A DNA stretch of 7,479 nucleotides from RGIG4790 sp964437615. Its GTDB lineage: Bacteria; Bacillota; Clostridia; Christensenellales; UBA1242. The translations under genes and the position numbers were made by a program. Location of the stretch: NCBI GenBank assembly GCA_964437615.1, contig CAYTHL010000039.1, positions 1-7,479 of the forward strand, given 5' to 3'. The notes under the pieces are model-generated. The model was not told the DNA's origin. It made no database searches and saw only the letters and a list, made by a program, of their open reading frames with translations. Below are positions 5,785-7,479 of the stretch, piece after piece; position 1 is the first letter of the stretch, and each line of letters starts with the position of its first letter.

Positions 5785-5820
5785 AATCCGAACCAGTTTT
5801 GGTGAGGATTTTTTTGTTTG
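5785..5820 (+). terminator. Intrinsic terminator after the tRNA-like array
   Basis: AATCC (5785-5789) pairs with GGATT (5806-5810), and inside ACCA pairs with TGGT across a GA/GA internal loop. The stem runs into TTTTTTTG. The flanks (CAAGCAAAAAC and GTTTGG) extend the pairing. It is built like the terminator of tRNA-Leu(CAA) at 414-445. Confidence 0.75.
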
Positions 5821-5917
5821 GCATTTTTAACTCTTAACTTTTCATGTTTTACTTTTCACCCATTCGAATTATTTTTGAGTGAAAAACTAAACGATAAATG
5901 TTAAACGTTTTAATCTG
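5821..5917 (-). repeat. Inverted copy of the tRNA-Leu downstream repeat
   Basis: Read on the minus strand it contains TTTAGTTTTTCACTC (5877-5891), the AAAAATAAT block and GGGTGAAAAG, then GAGTTAAAA near the terminator. These elements occur in the same order between about 265 and 410 on the plus strand. The left copy differs by having the 46-nt unit twice. Both copies therefore sit immediately downstream of a tRNA-Leu-type gene in its direction of transcription. Confidence 0.7.
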
Positions 5918-5958
5918 ATTGACTTTCTAAAAGTTTTTATATAAAGTATTGTCATTAA

Positions 5959-6180
5959 AAAAGTATTTTAAGAACAAAAGCTCTTGATTTTGCTGCTAAT
6001 ATTGTAAAAATGTATGAGAGTTTTTTGTTACTCAAACAAGATAACACAATTGCAGAGCAGTTACTGAGGGCTGCAACAAGCATTGGAGCAAATCCTAATG
6101 AAGCCACATTTGGAAATTCTAAGGCAGATTTTATTTTAAAATTACATATAGCTTAAAAAGAATGTAGTGAAAGTTTTTAG
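5959..6180 (+). pseudogene. Four-helix-bundle protein (23S rRNA intervening-sequence protein family), decayed
   Basis: A 65-codon frame reads KSILRTKALDFAANIVKMY, then AEQLLRAATSIGANPNEA and NSKADFILKLHIA. That is the family pattern of A..FA..IV..Y, then Q..R..TSIGAN..EA and SKADFI.K..IA. The codon where ATG is expected is TAA (5956-5958). After HIA, where the family continues LKEA.E, there is TAA (6154-6156) followed in frame by KECSES and then TAG. The expected C-terminal helix is missing. The gene has thus lost both its start and its end. Such proteins are encoded in 23S rRNA insertions in some bacteria and as free-standing genes of unclear function in many others. No ribosome binding site is visible. 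Confidence 0.85.
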
Positions 6181-6196
6181 AAGTTTTTAAAATGTA

Positions 6197-6225
6197 TTCC
6201 ATTTTTATACAACTTATGCTATAAT
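6197..6225 (+). promoter_or_regulatory. Promoter of the transglutaminase-like gene
   Basis: A perfect TATAAT (6220-6225) with TGC before it makes an extended -10. The -35 position (TTCCAT, 6197-6202, 17-nt spacing) is weak, as extended -10 promoters allow. The start would lie near 6232, leaving a very short leader of about 15 nt that begins with the ribosome binding site AAGGAG (6232-6237, 9 nt before ATG). Confidence 0.6.
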
Positions 6226-6246
6226 ATATCTAAGGAGTGATGCTAC

Positions 6247-7479
6247 ATGAATGATGTTGTATTTATAAATATAGATGAAAATGTAAAAAGCCTGGAACAA
6301 TTACTGCAAAAATATAACCATGCATTTGAAATAAGGTCGAAGTTTACAACTAATTCTATTAATGACAGATTTGTATCGTTATATTATCGGTTTTGTGTTG
6401 AATCAGATTTAGACATCGATGAATTTATGGCGCATTATAACATTTCCGAAGAGAAAGATGATTTTATTGCAAGGGCGGCTAAAGTTTATGATGAAACCAA
6501 AAGCAAGTATTTAAAGGATCTTGAACACAATACAGATTTAGTTTTAATGTTGTGTTATGATAAATATACAAAAGAGGCAATTTGGAGTATACAGCAATTC
6601 ATTTCAGTATTACAAGAAAAGGATAACAAATCTTTAAATATAAAATTAAACTATAAAGAAAATGGATTCACTAAAAATGATTTACAAAATCTACTAGACT
6701 TGTGTGACAAATTAAATCAAGATTTAATTTTTATGGAGCAATATGACAAAGTGAATCTTGCAGAAGTACCTTTAAGCAATGTTATTAAAGCGTATGGAAC
6801 AATGAACGATTTTGTTGATAAAGTAAATGAGCAAAATTTATCGCCATTTGAAAAATTTTTATTAGTGCATGATTTTGCTGCAAACAGAGTTTATACGCCC
6901 GAAGATAAAAATGCTTTAATATGGAATTCTGAAGAAAGTAGGTCTTTTGTAAATGTAATGACAAAAGATACCATAGTTTGCGCTGGCTATGCACAAATTG
7001 TTAAAGAGTTTTGCAAAGTGCTTGGAATTGAATGTATATATATAGCAGGTCCTCCTTCGGATGAAATGTTTGATGAACAAGGGTTTAGCACTAACGCACT
7101 GGGGCATGCGGCAAACATTGTCCATATTGTAGATAAAAAATATGGAATTGATGGATACTATTTTTGTGACGCTTGTTGGGATTCTAAACAAAGTGCTGAT
7201 CAAATAAATAGAAATTATTTCTATGCGGCGCTACCAATACAAGACATTGTTAGGATAGGGCAGTCAAAATATTTTAGTGGCAAATTTTCCAGTTTGAATA
7301 TACCTAAAACCAGTAAGCCTATAACTGTGGAAACTTTTAGAAAGGCGCTATATGAAATTTATTCAAATAAATCTCAAGTAGACGAAGACTTACAAAGAAC
7401 AGTAAGGGCCGCATATAATTCATGTACATTAAAATCTGAGAATGATTTTATGCAAGAATATTATAGGCAGCGTGAATAC
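6247..7479 (+). CDS. Transglutaminase-like (papain-fold) protein, 3' end outside window
   Basis: The frame is open for 411 codons to the window edge. The transglutaminase core lies at about 210-315. SPFEKFLLVHDFAANRVYTP leads into it, then VCAGYAQIVKEFCKVLGI carries the catalytic Cys245, LGHAANIVHIV carries His287, and YYFCDACWDS carries Asp308, so the Cys-His-Asp triad is complete. This fold includes cross-linking transglutaminases and cysteine peptidases or deamidases; the substrate cannot be told from sequence. There is no signal peptide or membrane helix, so it appears cytoplasmic, unlike most bacterial transglutaminase-like proteins. The first 200 residues look mostly alpha-helical and are not recognised. 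The part after 315 is also unassigned. Start support: AAGGAG at 6232-6237. It lies behind a dead gene and a tRNA-like array, which suggests accessory DNA. Confidence 0.85.
   Translation, partial: MNDVVFINIDENVKSLEQLLQKYNHAFEIRSKFTTNSINDRFVSLYYRFCVESDLDIDEFMAHYNISEEKDDFIARAAKVYDETKSKYLKDLEHNTDLVLMLCYDKYTKEAIWSIQQFISVLQEKDNKSLNIKLNYKENGFTKNDLQNLLDLCDKLNQDLIFMEQYDKVNLAEVPLSNVIKAYGTMNDFVDKVNEQNLSPFEKFLLVHDFAANRVYTPEDKNALIWNSEESRSFVNVMTKDTIVCAGYAQIVKEFCKVLGIECIYIAGPPSDEMFDEQGFSTNALGHAANIVHIVDKKYGIDGYYFCDACWDSKQSADQINRNYFYAALPIQDIVRIGQSKYFSGKFSSLNIPKTSKPITVETFRKALYEIYSNKSQVDEDLQRTVRAAYNSCTLKSENDFMQEYYRQREY

Noticed and set aside
5453..5830. Several frames on both strands running through the Ns
   Set aside because: They exist only because the gap is read as open codons; the underlying sequence is the tRNA-like array.
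6785..7203. Minus-strand frames opposite the transglutaminase-like gene
   Set aside because: Shadows of the coding strand, which has the catalytic triad and a ribosome binding site.

Overview
The window looks like a contig piece from a low-GC Gram-positive bacterium, most likely an uncultured member of the Clostridia. The evidence is the A+T-rich DNA, strong AGGAGG-type ribosome binding sites, sigma-A-like promoters, a PolA whose proofreading motifs are lost, and a polA next to a small membrane-anchored lytic transglycosylase. A run of exactly 100 Ns marks a scaffold gap, so this is probably a draft or metagenome assembly.

Layout: (1) 1-187 is the 3' end of an acyl carrier protein gene. (2) 188-454 is a non-coding stretch with a tandem 46-nt repeat and a terminator, lying downstream of a minus-strand tRNA-Leu(CAA) at 455-541 that has its own promoter. 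(3) 703-1224 encodes an orphan lipoprotein, closed by a strong terminator. (4) 1494-4028 is polA, with its own promoter and a 177-nt leader. It is followed by a 128-nt extended hairpin with a terminator at its core. (5) 4381-4893 encodes a membrane-anchored SLT-type lytic transglycosylase. (6) 5004-5354 encodes a small protein resembling the ASCH/PUA-like fold, behind a near-consensus promoter. (7) 5430-5775 is a tandem array of tRNA-Leu-like units interrupted by the gap, followed by a terminator and an inverted copy of the repeat seen in (2). (8) 5959-6180 is a decayed four-helix-bundle gene. (9) From 6247 to the window edge is an open gene for a cytoplasmic-looking transglutaminase-like protein with an intact Cys-His-Asp triad.

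The first part is housekeeping: fatty acid synthesis, leucine decoding, DNA repair and replication, and cell wall turnover. Most genes have their own promoter or terminator, so there is little sign of operons. The right third (5430-7479) looks accessory, with tRNA-like repeats, a dead gene and a transglutaminase-like gene of unknown role.

The most unusual feature is the tRNA-Leu-like array. Acceptor, D and T arms of the first unit are good, but I cannot fold a normal anticodon arm, and the last unit has lost its T loop. The array's downstream sequence is an inverted relative of the one behind the real tRNA-Leu about 5 kb away. I see no clearly new multi-gene system here. The transglutaminase-like gene is the best candidate for unexplored function, but its right-hand neighbours lie outside the window.
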